A stretch of DNA of 61,316 bases from an uncultured Pseudomonadota bacterium (lineage in GTDB: Bacteria; Pseudomonadota; Gammaproteobacteria; Ga0077536): contig CACEAA010000007.1 in the NCBI GenBank assembly GCA_902557415.1, positions 1 through 61,316 on the forward strand, in the 5' to 3' direction. This document shows positions 1 to 8,584 of this stretch, piece after piece. The position numbers and the translations under genes are program-made. Each line of letters starts with the position of its first letter. The first letter of the stretch is position 1. The notes under the pieces are model-generated. The model saw only the letters and a program-made list of their open reading frames with translations. It was not told the DNA's origin and ran no database searches.

Positions 1-12
1 ACTAGCCAGGAA

Positions 13-915
13 ATGATGTGGTCATCCTGCCAATTGCCTGTGGAGCGCAACCTAGACGAGCTAAACACCAAAATAAATCAGGTTCGTGACGGTGCTGTCA
101 AAGGCTCGCTGAAGCTTGATAAAAGCTTGGCGACTCCCCGATACCATAAGGCCGTTGACATACACTGTCAGCCGGGAGGTTACCATAACGAATTCGCTCA
201 GGACGATGCTTCGTCAGGTATGGTATACGATCGAGCTGTGCATATTTATGCCATGGCCCAACTCGGGCCTTACAATGACGATATTGGTGCTAGTATCATC
301 ATGTGGTTAAAAGAAAAATATCCCGATTTCAAACCCAAACGTATCCTCGATTTGGGATGCTCTGTGGGACATAGTACTATCCCTTATGTGGAAGCGTTCC
401 CAGATGCAAAAATATACGGTATCGATGTCGCAGCGCCGATGCTGAGGTACGCGCATGCGCGCGCGGAATCATTAAATGTTCCGGTACATTTTTCACAACA
501 GAATGCTGAAAAAACTAATTTCAAATCTAATTCATTTGATCTCATCGTTTCCCATATTCTTTTGCACGAAACTTCCGAAAAGGCCATTCATAAAATTATT
601 AAAGAATGTCACAGGTTGTTAAAGCCAGGCGGAATGATGGTGCACGGTGAAACACCTCCTTACAAAAATATGGGCCCCTTCGATGCATTTATGCTCGACT
701 GGGATACTAGGAATAATAACGAGCCATTTTGGGCACGATCGCATGAAATTGATCTACACCAGCTGTCGGAAAAAGCGAACTTTGATCCAGATAAAAAAAT
801 CGAAGAAATGATTCCGAGCGCTCTGCAAGTAGCTGAAGCTCGACGCTCAGAGGTTTTTCAAGGCGGTGATTTTGGTGGAGGTGGTCTTTGGTTTGTATAC
901 GGAAATAAAAAATAA
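13..915 (+). CDS. class I SAM-dependent methyltransferase
   Basis: A 300-residue protein with a Rossmann-fold SAM-binding core in its second third. Motif I is ILDLGCSVGH at residues 111-120, an acidic ribose-binding residue follows in YGIDVAAPM, and the post-core motif RLLKPGGMM lies near residue 210. The fold belongs to the UbiE/type-11 methyltransferases; the substrate cannot be read from sequence. About 100 residues precede the core, longer than in minimal members, and may form a substrate-binding cap. The reading frame is open to the left edge of the window, so the gene may start upstream; the ATG at 13 has only a weak AGG in front of it. The next gene begins 3 bp after the stop, so the two are probably co-transcribed. 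Confidence 0.85.
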   Translation: MMWSSCQLPVERNLDELNTKINQVRDGAVKGSLKLDKSLATPRYHKAVDIHCQPGGYHNEFAQDDASSGMVYDRAVHIYAMAQLGPYNDDIGASIIMWLKEKYPDFKPKRILDLGCSVGHSTIPYVEAFPDAKIYGIDVAAPMLRYAHARAESLNVPVHFSQQNAEKTNFKSNSFDLIVSHILLHETSEKAIHKIIKECHRLLKPGGMMVHGETPPYKNMGPFDAFMLDWDTRNNNEPFWARSHEIDLHQLSEKANFDPDKKIEEMIPSALQVAEARRSEVFQGGDFGGGGLWFVYGNKK

Positions 916-918
916 ATT

Positions 919-1266
919 ATGACAACAAGAAAATTACAACGTAAAGCTCACGGACAACGACCGTATTTTTTCGATGACCCGAATGTGGACAAGTTGGTTT
1001 CCATGATCATGGGCCTAGCTGGCGAAGTTTCAGTAATGCACGATAGAGCGGATACGCTAGAGAGGCTTCTACAAACTAAAGGACTGGTCAGTCAGAAAGA
1101 AATAAACGAGTTTGAGCCCTCAGTCGAGATCATGGACGAGCGCGCAGCTTGGCGGAAAACATATCTGAGCGAGATCCTACGCATCGTTGAAAGCGAACTT
1201 GAAGGTACCGCGCGGGGGGATGTAGACCCGTACGAGAAAGCTGTTAAAACAGTCGAAACGAACTAA
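919..1266 (+). CDS. small conserved-looking protein of unknown function, paired with methyltransferase
   Basis: A 115-residue charged protein that I do not recognise. It starts 3 bp after the methyltransferase stop, implying translational coupling. The N-terminus is basic (residues 4-14), followed by an amphipathic helical stretch that looks coiled-coil-like (residues 28-55, heptad-like spacing around DRADTLERLLQ) and an acidic C-terminal half. There is no signal peptide, membrane segment or metal-binding motif. The tight pairing suggests an accessory role to the methyltransferase, which is inference only. It converges on the RutA-like gene with a 10 bp gap. Confidence 0.65.
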   Translation: MTTRKLQRKAHGQRPYFFDDPNVDKLVSMIMGLAGEVSVMHDRADTLERLLQTKGLVSQKEINEFEPSVEIMDERAAWRKTYLSEILRIVESELEGTARGDVDPYEKAVKTVETN

Positions 1267-1276
1267 TACCAAAACT

Positions 1277-2332
1277 TCAGTCAATTAAAGGCACTACTTC
1301 TTCCCCAAAGCGACGCACTCCCTCGACAAAGTCAGGCCAGCTAAAAAGCATCCCCTCAATACCTGACTCATCTCGTAGTGACATTATCTGCTTTGCTATC
1401 GTCGCTGGAGAGCCAACTATCACAGGTATCCCCATAAAAGCCATGTTGCCTTCTTCAATACTTTGGTCCAGCGCAGACTGCAGCTGAGCGCTCGACCCTC
1501 CCTCATTGGTATCCAAGCTTGCGCTAGCTAAAATATTCCGAATAGCACCAGTATCAGCTTTTCTTACAATGTCTTCGGCCACAGCCTTAGCTTTCTCATC
1601 AGAATCTTCAATAATCATATGATAAAGAGCATAAATGCCGACATTCCTATTATATTTTGCCGCCCGACTTTGAATATCTCTAACGCCACCAATTAAATTT
1701 GATTTTCCAGTCAAAACGAATTGATGATCGGCACTTTCCGCAACAAACTGTCTTCCACGCGGAGATTGTCCAGCGCAGACTATAGGAATTTCTCCTGATG
1801 GCTGGGGGTATACCGTACAATCATCTAACGAAAAAAACTCGCCCTTATGAGAGCAGCGGCCAGTGTCCCACAGAGTTTTCAATATTGTTAGATACTCTGA
1901 GGCATAATCGTATCGACGCTCGTAGTGACTGTCTCCTGGCCACATATCCATTTGCAAATACTCAGCCCGATTCCAGCCAGTTACAATATTCAACCCACAC
2001 CGACCAGAAGAAATATCATCAAGTGTTGCTATCATTCTCGCGACTACGGCAGGGTGCTGGCTTAATAATGAAATTGAGGGGAATAAGCCAATCCTTTCGG
2101 TCACCGACGCGAGGCCTGCCATTAGAGTAAAAGACTCTAAGCAAGAGTCCCAATAACCTGTAGAGCCACCAAAACCCCGATACTTCATCATAGATAACAC
2201 AAAGTCGAGCCCTTGGGCTTCAGCTTCCAACGAGATTGCCTTATTGTGCTCAAAAGTAGGCTGGTAGACTGGGCTACCTTCCGACGGAATATAACCATTA
2301 CTGCCATTAGGGAGAAATACTCCAAATTTCAT
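1277..2332 (-). CDS. LLM-class flavin monooxygenase, RutA-like pyrimidine oxygenase family
   Basis: A 351-residue luciferase-like (TIM-barrel, FMN-dependent) monooxygenase. It resembles E. coli RutA along its length: the N-terminal MKFGVFLP, the RGFGG stretch near residue 52, LESFTLMAGL, LNIVTGWNRAEY near 118 and the CAGQSPRG segment near 187 all have RutA counterparts. RutA opens the uracil ring with O2 and reduced FMN. None of rutB-rutG is adjacent, so the substrate may be another N-heterocycle or amide, and I do not assign the rutA symbol. The start is supported by AAGGAA 5 nt upstream of the ATG. It is transcribed divergently from the amidotransferase gene, with an inverted repeat between them. 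Confidence 0.85.
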   Translation of the reverse strand: MKFGVFLPNGSNGYIPSEGSPVYQPTFEHNKAISLEAEAQGLDFVLSMMKYRGFGGSTGYWDSCLESFTLMAGLASVTERIGLFPSISLLSQHPAVVARMIATLDDISSGRCGLNIVTGWNRAEYLQMDMWPGDSHYERRYDYASEYLTILKTLWDTGRCSHKGEFFSLDDCTVYPQPSGEIPIVCAGQSPRGRQFVAESADHQFVLTGKSNLIGGVRDIQSRAAKYNRNVGIYALYHMIIEDSDEKAKAVAEDIVRKADTGAIRNILASASLDTNEGGSSAQLQSALDQSIEEGNMAFMGIPVIVGSPATIAKQIMSLRDESGIEGMLFSWPDFVEGVRRFGEEVVPLID

Positions 2333-2379
2333 TTAGATTCCTTTTATTAACTAACACTTAAAATAGACTATATGGAATG

Positions 2380-2408
2380 AACTATACTATAAATAACAAT
2401 GTATAGTT
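2380..2408. promoter_or_regulatory. inverted repeat in divergent promoter region, candidate operator
   Basis: AACTATAC (2380-2387) and GTATAGTT (2401-2408) are perfect 8 bp inverted arms separated by 13 AT-rich bases. The arm centres lie about two helical turns apart, which suits a dimeric regulator. The site lies 49 bp upstream of the RutA-like start and 11 bp before the amidotransferase ATG, so one regulator could control both genes. No regulator gene is adjacent. Confidence 0.4.
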
Positions 2409-2418
2409 TATCCCTAAC

Positions 2419-3180
2419 ATGGACGGTAGGAGACCATCATTGCCTGCGAACGCAATACCCAATTTCAAATTAGGCCTACTTCTTTGTGATCACGTACCCG
2501 ACGAATTAGCCCCATGCTTTCAAGACTATCCTGAAATGTTTGCAAAAGCGTTTACAAGTGTCAATGCCAACATCGAATGGCAGATTTTCGATATCACGAA
2601 AGAAGAATTGCCAACCAGCGCCAATATATGTGACGGTTATTTGATTTCAGGCAGTCGACATTCAGCGAATGACAATGAGCGATGGATAAACTCATTAATG
2701 CTATTTTCCAAAGAAGTACATGAAGCAAAAATACCTATAGTCGGTTTATGCTTCGGGCTCCAAATTCTTGCTAAAGCATTGAGAGGAAAGGTGGAAAAAG
2801 CTCAACAAGGATGGGGTATTGGCCACAAACGATATAGAGTAACTGCACACGAAACTAACCTGTTGCTAGAGGCGGATTCAAAAATCACTGTACCGGTCTG
2901 TCATCAAGATCAAATCACCCGCATCCCGGATGGATCAATTCGTGTTGCGTCCAACGATCATTGCGAAAATTTTATTTTATTTTTTGGAAACCATACTCTA
3001 GGTATTCAAGGGCATCCCGAATTTGAAGGTAGATATATTAATGCTCTAATAGAATACAAGAAAAATGATTTAACAGATAACGAATATATCAGCGCCAAAA
3101 GGTCTAAAGCTTGTCCTGAGGATAGTAAAATATTAAGAAAAGTTATCTTAGACTTCGTGCTTGGAGTCACGAAAACCTAA
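2419..3180 (+). CDS. type 1 (class I) glutamine amidotransferase-like protein
   Basis: A 253-residue stand-alone class I GATase domain resembling the GMP-synthase-like amidotransferases (GuaA N-domain / PuuD relatives). The catalytic triad is visible: Cys111 in the nucleophile elbow GLCFGLQ, and His199 and Glu201 in GIQGHPEF. Such proteins hydrolyse glutamine or gamma-glutamyl amides. The start is ambiguous. The ATG at 2419 lacks a ribosome binding site, whereas an in-frame TTG at 2440 has AGGAG 7 nt upstream and would give a protein 7 residues shorter. The gene is divergent from the RutA-like gene with a shared promoter region, so a joint role in nitrogen release from an organic-N compound is plausible but inferred. 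It converges on the sensor kinase gene with a 5 bp gap. Confidence 0.8.
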   Translation: MDGRRPSLPANAIPNFKLGLLLCDHVPDELAPCFQDYPEMFAKAFTSVNANIEWQIFDITKEELPTSANICDGYLISGSRHSANDNERWINSLMLFSKEVHEAKIPIVGLCFGLQILAKALRGKVEKAQQGWGIGHKRYRVTAHETNLLLEADSKITVPVCHQDQITRIPDGSIRVASNDHCENFILFFGNHTLGIQGHPEFEGRYINALIEYKKNDLTDNEYISAKRSKACPEDSKILRKVILDFVLGVTKT

Positions 3181-3185
3181 AAACT

Positions 3186-4556
3186 CTAATTCAACGGGAA
3201 CTTCAGTTCCACCATGAGTCCTGGATCATTGTTACGAAATATTAAAGTTCCTCGGTGAAGCTCTATCACCGCTTTGACAACACTTAAGCCCAAGCCGCTG
3301 CCAGGTAATGATCGACTTTGATCGAGACGTGAAAATCGTTCCAGTACTCGGTCATATTCTTCCTCAGGGATACCCGGCCCACTATCGTGAATTTTCAATC
3401 GGACCTCATTATTTTCCTTAGTAGCGACCAGACCAACAGCCCCCCCACTAGGAGAATTCTTTACTGCATTATCCAGTAAATTTGAAATCGCTTGAAACAT
3501 TAAGTTCCTGTCACCTTGGACAACTAAGTTAGGATCGGTATCACTAACTAACACCACATTCCGCTCGTCGGCTACGCCTTGATAGAGATCCGCGGCATCG
3601 GCCAAAATAACTGACAAGTCTATCTTTTCTAAAGTCGGACTGTAAGTGCCAGACTCTATCCGAGCTATGCGCAGCAAAGAAGCGAACGTTAGCAACAATT
3701 CATCTGCATCAGCCACGCTAGACTCTAGTTCTGCTCGCACTGATTCAGGACTACTAGCCGCGACCACCTCTATTTTATTACGCAAACGAGTGAGGGGCGT
3801 TCTTAGATCGTGTGCAATATTGTCAGAAACATGCCTGACAGTCCCTAACAAAGACTCTATTTTATCAAGCATTTCGTTCAAGTGTTCCGCAAGCACATCA
3901 AACTCATCGCCGGTCAATCTTGATTCTAGTCTTCGATTAAGTCCTCCATCTACAATCTCACCTGTAGCTTTTGTAAAAGCTGCGATACGACGTAAAACTC
4001 TTCGACTCATATAGAGGCCACCGAGTAACGCAAAAATCACTGTCAAACTGATGACTACTTGCAGTGAACGCTCAAATACATTCTTAATTTGGCTGATTTC
4101 TTCGATATTTCTTGCTACCAAAAATTGTACGCCGTCAGGTAACCTTGATATCCTGCCGCGCGCCGGTACTACGACTTCACTCTGAGGTAAGACATAAGTA
4201 AACTCGACCCAGCCATCTCCGTCACTTTTGGAAACTGGCCACGATTTCAAGTTACCAGCTAATGGCTGGCCCTCCGGAGAGGCAAATTGATATAACATTT
4301 TTCTAGTTAGTCTTGCGCGAACCGATAAAGTTTTAATTAACCAATCCAATCCTCGCTCGCGATACACTTTTGATAAAACTCTAACCTCTTCCTCAACAAT
4401 CCGATCGGTTTCTCTAACCACGACTCCTATAGTCGACCAATAGAAAAATAGCGCAAGAAGACTTAAAGAGATGCCAAACACTACTGTATAAGAAATAGTC
4501 AGCTGAAAAGTGGTTGTCCTAGCAAACGCGAGGGTCTTTTTAAAGAATACAGCCAA
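3186..4556 (-). CDS. sensor histidine kinase
   Basis: A 456-residue membrane-bound HisKA kinase. TM1 is about residues 17-40, a periplasmic sensor region runs to about 163, TM2 is about 166-186, followed by HAMP (about 187-240), a dimerisation/phosphoacceptor helix with His249 in IAHDLRTPLTR, and an HATPase domain with the N box (NLLDNAVKNS), G1 box (DSGPGIP) and G2 box (GSGLGLS). It starts at TTG directly after the stop codon of the response regulator, with no spacing; no ATG lies nearby, so translational coupling is expected. The sensed signal is unknown. Together with the upstream regulator it forms a canonical OmpR-type two-component system. Confidence 0.9.
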   Translation of the reverse strand: MAVFFKKTLAFARTTTFQLTISYTVVFGISLSLLALFFYWSTIGVVVRETDRIVEEEVRVLSKVYRERGLDWLIKTLSVRARLTRKMLYQFASPEGQPLAGNLKSWPVSKSDGDGWVEFTYVLPQSEVVVPARGRISRLPDGVQFLVARNIEEISQIKNVFERSLQVVISLTVIFALLGGLYMSRRVLRRIAAFTKATGEIVDGGLNRRLESRLTGDEFDVLAEHLNEMLDKIESLLGTVRHVSDNIAHDLRTPLTRLRNKIEVVAASSPESVRAELESSVADADELLLTFASLLRIARIESGTYSPTLEKIDLSVILADAADLYQGVADERNVVLVSDTDPNLVVQGDRNLMFQAISNLLDNAVKNSPSGGAVGLVATKENNEVRLKIHDSGPGIPEEEYDRVLERFSRLDQSRSLPGSGLGLSVVKAVIELHRGTLIFRNNDPGLMVELKFPLN

Positions 4557-5237
4557 TTAATCTTGCTCTTTGGATAGACGGTAACCCGCTCCACGAACCG
4601 TATGCAACAGAGGGTAAGCAAACCCTTTATCAATCTTACTGCGCAATCTACTCACATGAACATCAATCACATTAGTTTGTGGATCAAAATGATAATCCCA
4701 CACATGTTCAAGCAACATAGTCCGTGTTATGACTTGATCGGCATGCCTCATTAGATATTCTAGCAAGCGAAACTCTCGAGGTTGCAATTCAATAGAACTT
4801 CCGGCTCTGCTTACTACTCGAGTGATTAGGTTCATTTCTAAATCACCCAGACATAACAAAGTTTCTGGCCCATCAGGCGATGTTCTTCGACACAAAGCGT
4901 CAACACGTGCCTCCATTTCACTAAATGCAAAAGGTTTTACTAGGTAATCATCTGCACCTGCTTTCAAACCGTCCACGCGGTGATCAATTTCTCCTAAGGC
5001 ACTAAGGATTAGAATAGGAACTTTATTTCCCGAGGCTCTTAAAGTTCTAACTATGGTCAAACCATCAACTATTGGGAGCATTCTATCTAGAATAACTAAA
5101 TCGAAATTCCCAGTTGTGGCCATATACAGTCCGTCCCGACCATTACTCGCCGTATCTACTAGATGACCACTCTGCAATAATCCATTGGATATAAAGTCAG
5201 CGGTATCCTTGTCATCTTCAACTACCAGCAAATGCAT
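4557..5237 (-). CDS. OmpR/PhoB-family response regulator
   Basis: A 226-residue response regulator. The receiver domain has the acidic pocket EDD (residues 7-9), phosphoacceptor Asp51 in LVILDRMLP and Lys near residue 101 in the LVKPF signature. The C-terminal winged-helix domain (about 130-222) has the PREFRLLEYL and VIDVHVSRLRSKID motifs that bind DNA and contact polymerase. It is transcribed first, and the histidine kinase follows with zero intergenic bases. Its closest general resemblance is to QseB/TctD/copper-type regulators, but I cannot assign a regulon. Upstream lies a 261 bp gap holding two hairpins. Confidence 0.9.
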   Translation of the reverse strand: MHLLVVEDDKDTADFISNGLLQSGHLVDTASNGRDGLYMATTGNFDLVILDRMLPIVDGLTIVRTLRASGNKVPILILSALGEIDHRVDGLKAGADDYLVKPFAFSEMEARVDALCRRTSPDGPETLLCLGDLEMNLITRVVSRAGSSIELQPREFRLLEYLMRHADQVITRTMLLEHVWDYHFDPQTNVIDVHVSRLRSKIDKGFAYPLLHTVRGAGYRLSKEQD

Positions 5238-5295
5238 TACTATCCTCGGCAGAAAGTTATGGAATATTTATGTATGCCGACTCATGCTACCTCAC

Positions 5296-5329
5296 TAATC
5301 AGCAACTTTCTTGTTGATTAAAATTTTTT
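5296..5329 (+). terminator. hairpin with T tract, plus orientation
   Basis: TAATCAGCAA (5296-5305) pairs with TTGTTGATTA (5311-5320) as a 10 bp stem with one G-U pair and a 5 nt loop, followed by AAA and six T (5324-5329). In plus orientation this has the form of an intrinsic terminator. Genes on both sides run minus, so no annotated plus transcript would end here. In the minus direction there is no T tract. Confidence 0.45.
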
Positions 5330-5444
5330 AATGCAATAGACACATATCTGTAATGCGGGGTCTGTACTCTATCTGAGGTGGCACAAAGTATTTCATGTCA
5401 CTGTTATTACAATAAGGTTCCCTGTCCTTTTTATAATAGCAAGT

Positions 5445-5500
5445 CTTCTTGTCGCTAAGTCATCTTATCTCCCTAACTTAGCGACAAGAAGCGATTTTTT
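5445..5500 (+). terminator. strong hairpin, 16 bp perfect stem with T tract
   Basis: CTTCTTGTCGCTAAGT (5445-5460) and its exact reverse complement (5476-5491) form a 16 bp stem with a 15 nt loop. CGA and six T follow (5495-5500), running into the cysK stop codon. The T tract is on the plus side, so as an intrinsic terminator it points toward cysK. In the minus direction it could still stop or stabilise the cysK mRNA 3' end, but lacks a following T run. Confidence 0.6.
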
Positions 5501-6455
5501 ACACTTGTATATCTTCAAACATCACACTAGACAAATACCTCTCTCCTGCATCAGGAAGTACTACCACTATCGTTTTGCCCGCAAACTCCTCAGACTGCGC
5601 TATCCGAGTCGCCGCCTCTGCGGCCGCCCCACAGGAGATACCACAGAGCAATCCTTCTTCTTTAGCTAACCGCCTTCCCATTGCCACCGCTTCATCATTT
5701 GACACCCGCTCAACACGGTCGACAACAGATAAATCAAGCGCACCAGGAATAAAGCCAGGGCCAATTCCTTGGATCTTATGAGGACCCGGACTTATCGCGT
5801 TCCCTGCCAGAGTTTGGCTAATAACTGGACTTTCAGCTGGCTCCACCGCAACACTTATGATTTTTTTACCGCAAGTATTTTTAATGTACCTACTGACACC
5901 TGTAATGGTTCCACCCGTGCCAACGCCAGACACTAGTACATCAATTTCGCCATCTGATTGCGACCAAATTTCTGGCCCAGTGGTCTTTTCATGAATCGCA
6001 GGGTTTGCCGGATTTTCAAACTGTTGAGGCATGTAGTATCTTTCCGGGTCTGTTTTCACAAGTGCCTCGGCTTCAGCAATAGCTCCTTTCATACCTTTCG
6101 CGCCTTCGGTCAATACTAGATTAGCTCCGAATGCCTTAAGTACTTTTCGTCTTTCGAGACTCATTGTCTCCGGCATTGTTAAAGTTAACTTATAACCTCT
6201 GGCAGCGCACACATAGGCTAAGGCTATCCCAGTATTGCCACTAGTCGGTTCAACTATCTCGACACCGTTCCCTAGGATCCCTTTGTCTTCAGCATCCCAG
6301 ATCATGGCCGCTCCAATCCGACACTTAACAGAATATGCAGGGTTTCGGCCTTCTATTTTAGCCAAAACAGTCGCGGTAGTTTCGCCCACCACTCTATTTA
6401 GCCGGACCATCGGCGTATCACCTATAGCCAGTGAGTTATCTTCATAATACGGCAT
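5499..6455 (-). CDS. cysK: cysteine synthase A (O-acetylserine sulfhydrylase)
   Basis: A 318-residue PLP enzyme of the beta family that makes L-cysteine from O-acetylserine and sulfide in the cytosol. It matches E. coli CysK closely: [17 protein letters not shown] at the start, the PLP lysine Lys44 in YSVKCRIG, the substrate/PLP loop TSGNTG at residues 71-76, the phosphate-binding GVGTGGT near 177 and the GPHKIQGIG stretch near 222. CysK rather than CysM is indicated by the SVKCR context and the long C-terminal part. GGAG lies 9 nt before the ATG. It is downstream of the LLM gene at 6495-7508 with a 39 bp gap, and followed by a strong hairpin. Confidence 0.95.
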   Translation of the reverse strand: MPYYEDNSLAIGDTPMVRLNRVVGETTATVLAKIEGRNPAYSVKCRIGAAMIWDAEDKGILGNGVEIVEPTSGNTGIALAYVCAARGYKLTLTMPETMSLERRKVLKAFGANLVLTEGAKGMKGAIAEAEALVKTDPERYYMPQQFENPANPAIHEKTTGPEIWSQSDGEIDVLVSGVGTGGTITGVSRYIKNTCGKKIISVAVEPAESPVISQTLAGNAISPGPHKIQGIGPGFIPGALDLSVVDRVERVSNDEAVAMGRRLAKEEGLLCGISCGAAAEAATRIAQSEEFAGKTIVVVLPDAGERYLSSVMFEDIQV

Positions 6456-6494
6456 TAACTGTCTCCATCATCCTTATTTGTGTAACATAGAATT

Positions 6495-7508
6495 CTACAA
6501 GTTGGGAATAACTTTTTCCCCAAACATTCGAATATCTTGCAGTGCTTCTTGTTGACTAGGACCGCCTGGTTGGCGCATTCTCAGCATCACATAATCTGGC
6601 TGAACAATCTCTTTCCACATCTGCAACTGCTCAAGACATTGTTCTGGAGAACCCGCTATCAGACGCTCTTTCGATAGAAGGTCAAAAGACAAATCATCGG
6701 CACTTTTAACGCTCTCTAGATGTTTGTCCGCCACGTAGGCGCCACCCTCATAATAATACCTATGAGTGATCATAGTCGGCTCACTTTTTGCTACACACTC
6801 TGCCCAAGTCTCTCCTACCACGCAGTCTCTCATGAGCACAATATAGGGCTTTCGACCGTTCTTTTTAGCTTCGGCGCGATACTGATCCGCATAACTTTTG
6901 ATAACATCGAGAGACTGAATTGGGTCGGCAATCCAGCCGTCGCCCATCCTGCCAGCTCTCTCTAAGCCAACTGGAACCCAACCTGCCATCCAGATTGGAG
7001 GACCAGAGTCCTGAAAGGCTGCAGGCGTCACCCGTACGTTCTCGATCGTATGATATTTGCTGTCGTAACTAAATGGCTTACCTGTCCATGCCTGCCTTAA
7101 AATTTCGACACATTCCTCTGTACGCCCCGCCCTCTGCTTTAAGGGGACTCCGAATGCGTCGAAGTCAGGCGGCTGATAGCCTATTCCCACAGCCGCGATC
7201 ATTCGTCCTTTCGTGGCTTGGTCTATAACTGCTATATCTTCCGCCAGTCTGATAGGATGGTACAAAGGTGCTAGCAGCACGCAAGTACCAACTTTAATCT
7301 TAGTGGTTCTCGCCCCTATCATTCCGGCAAGCAGCACCGGGGACGGCAGATAATTGTCTTCTTGCTGGTGATGTTCTGTAAAAAAGAAACCATCAAATCC
7401 CACGTCTTCGCATAGCTCAGCTTGCTCAACTAGTTCGTCAATCATTCCCGAAACATTACCTTCATCTGAAACATCCTGCGTGCATGGAAAATATCCTACT
7501 GGCAACAT
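6495..7508 (-). CDS. LLM-class flavin-dependent oxidoreductase
   Basis: A luciferase-like monooxygenase of 337 residues. Family features include GFFFTEHHQ near residue 42, LAEDIAVIDQATKGR near 90, GVGIGYQPPDF-type spacing (AVGIGYQPPDFDAF) near 107 and the C-terminal phosphate-binding SPEQCLEQL. The frame is open to an ATG at 7550, but AAGGAG sits 9 nt upstream of the ATG at 7508, so I use that start (protein begins MLPVGYF). The substrate is unknown; these enzymes oxidise aldehydes, alkanes, sulfonates or nitrilotriacetate-type compounds with FMNH2 or use F420. It follows srkA in a minus-strand series with a 90 bp gap. Confidence 0.8.
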   Translation of the reverse strand: MLPVGYFPCTQDVSDEGNVSGMIDELVEQAELCEDVGFDGFFFTEHHQQEDNYLPSPVLLAGMIGARTTKIKVGTCVLLAPLYHPIRLAEDIAVIDQATKGRMIAAVGIGYQPPDFDAFGVPLKQRAGRTEECVEILRQAWTGKPFSYDSKYHTIENVRVTPAAFQDSGPPIWMAGWVPVGLERAGRMGDGWIADPIQSLDVIKSYADQYRAEAKKNGRKPYIVLMRDCVVGETWAECVAKSEPTMITHRYYYEGGAYVADKHLESVKSADDLSFDLLSKERLIAGSPEQCLEQLQMWKEIVQPDYVMLRMRQPGGPSQQEALQDIRMFGEKVIPNL

Positions 7509-7598
7509 TTTGTCTGACTCCTTATGAATATTCATCTGTGAGACTCTCATGTTCTCAAATATCGAATCCTGAAGCCACTATTTATTGAGATAGTCCCT

Positions 7599-8579
7599 TT
7601 ACTGATAATCAATTTTTTCACGCAGTTCGTATAGTTGCTCTCGAAGTTCTAAAATATGCTTTTCCCAATACTTTTGGCTGTGAAACCAAGGAAATGCTAA
7701 CGGGAACGCTGGGTCAGACCAGCGTCTAGCCATCCAGGCGGAGTAGCCAATTATTCGCAAAGTGCGTAACGCTGGGATCATACTTAATTCTCTATAATCA
7801 AAGTCTCTATATTCTTGATAGCCCTCTAAAATGGACTCAAGTTGAGATTGCTGTTCCATTTGATCACCAGACAATAGCATCCAGATATCCTGAACGGAGA
7901 GCGCCATACGCGCGTCATCAAAATCGACAAAATTTGGGAGGTCTTCTCGCCATAATAGATTTCCGGAATGACAGTCGCCATGAGCGCGAATTTCCGAAAG
8001 TATTGACGCTCGCTCCAGATCGGACCCAATCAACTCGGAAATAGCTTTGACTAACTCAACATATGCCGGCGCAAGATCTTTTGGAATAAATTCACTCGAA
8101 ATTAGATCCGTATCTAGCTCAAGGTTAGCTACGGTCGTAATTGAAGAGCGGTAAGCGAACCTAGCTCGAGATCCAATCGTGTGTATCCTGGCGAGAAAGC
8201 GACCTATCGTTCTAAGATTGTCTAGAGAGGAAAGTTCGGGAGCTCTTCCGCCTCTGCGCGGATACACCGCAAGTAGAAAATTATCAACTACTGTTATAGA
8301 TTCACCGTGTTCGTTAAGAAGAGGTGCTACCACCGGAAGCTCAGCAGATGTCAATTCGAAGCAAAACTCATGCTCTTCAGCAATAGCGTCGTAGCTCCAG
8401 CGCTTCGGCCGATAAAATTTGACAACCACAGGAACATCGTTTTCGATACCAACTTGGTAAACTCTATTCTCATAGCTATTAAGCGCCATCAAATGACCAT
8501 CGGGCTCCAACCCGAAATGCTCCACCGATCTTAGAATAAAGTCGGGCGTTAGCTCTTTAAAATAATGAGGGTCGCCCAC
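7599..8579 (-). CDS. srkA: stress response serine/threonine kinase, SrkA/YihE family
   Basis: A 326-residue cytoplasmic kinase closely resembling E. coli SrkA (YihE), which counteracts stress-induced programmed death by restraining toxin MazF. Key residues are Lys54 in VVKFYRP (ATP), the catalytic loop HGDCHSGNLLW with Asp202, and the metal-binding FVDFDDAR around Asp219-Asp221; NSYENRVYQ near residue 34 and WMARRWSDPAFP near the C-terminus are family signatures. The start is GTG at 8579, 5 bp after the stop of the upstream LLM gene, so translation is probably coupled. In E. coli the gene precedes dsbA, whereas here it lies between two LLM oxidoreductases. Confidence 0.9.
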   Translation of the reverse strand: MGDPHYFKELTPDFILRSVEHFGLEPDGHLMALNSYENRVYQVGIENDVPVVVKFYRPKRWSYDAIAEEHEFCFELTSAELPVVAPLLNEHGESITVVDNFLLAVYPRRGGRAPELSSLDNLRTIGRFLARIHTIGSRARFAYRSSITTVANLELDTDLISSEFIPKDLAPAYVELVKAISELIGSDLERASILSEIRAHGDCHSGNLLWREDLPNFVDFDDARMALSVQDIWMLLSGDQMEQQSQLESILEGYQEYRDFDYRELSMIPALRTLRIIGYSAWMARRWSDPAFPLAFPWFHSQKYWEKHILELREQLYELREKIDYQ

Positions 8580-8584
8580 TAAAC

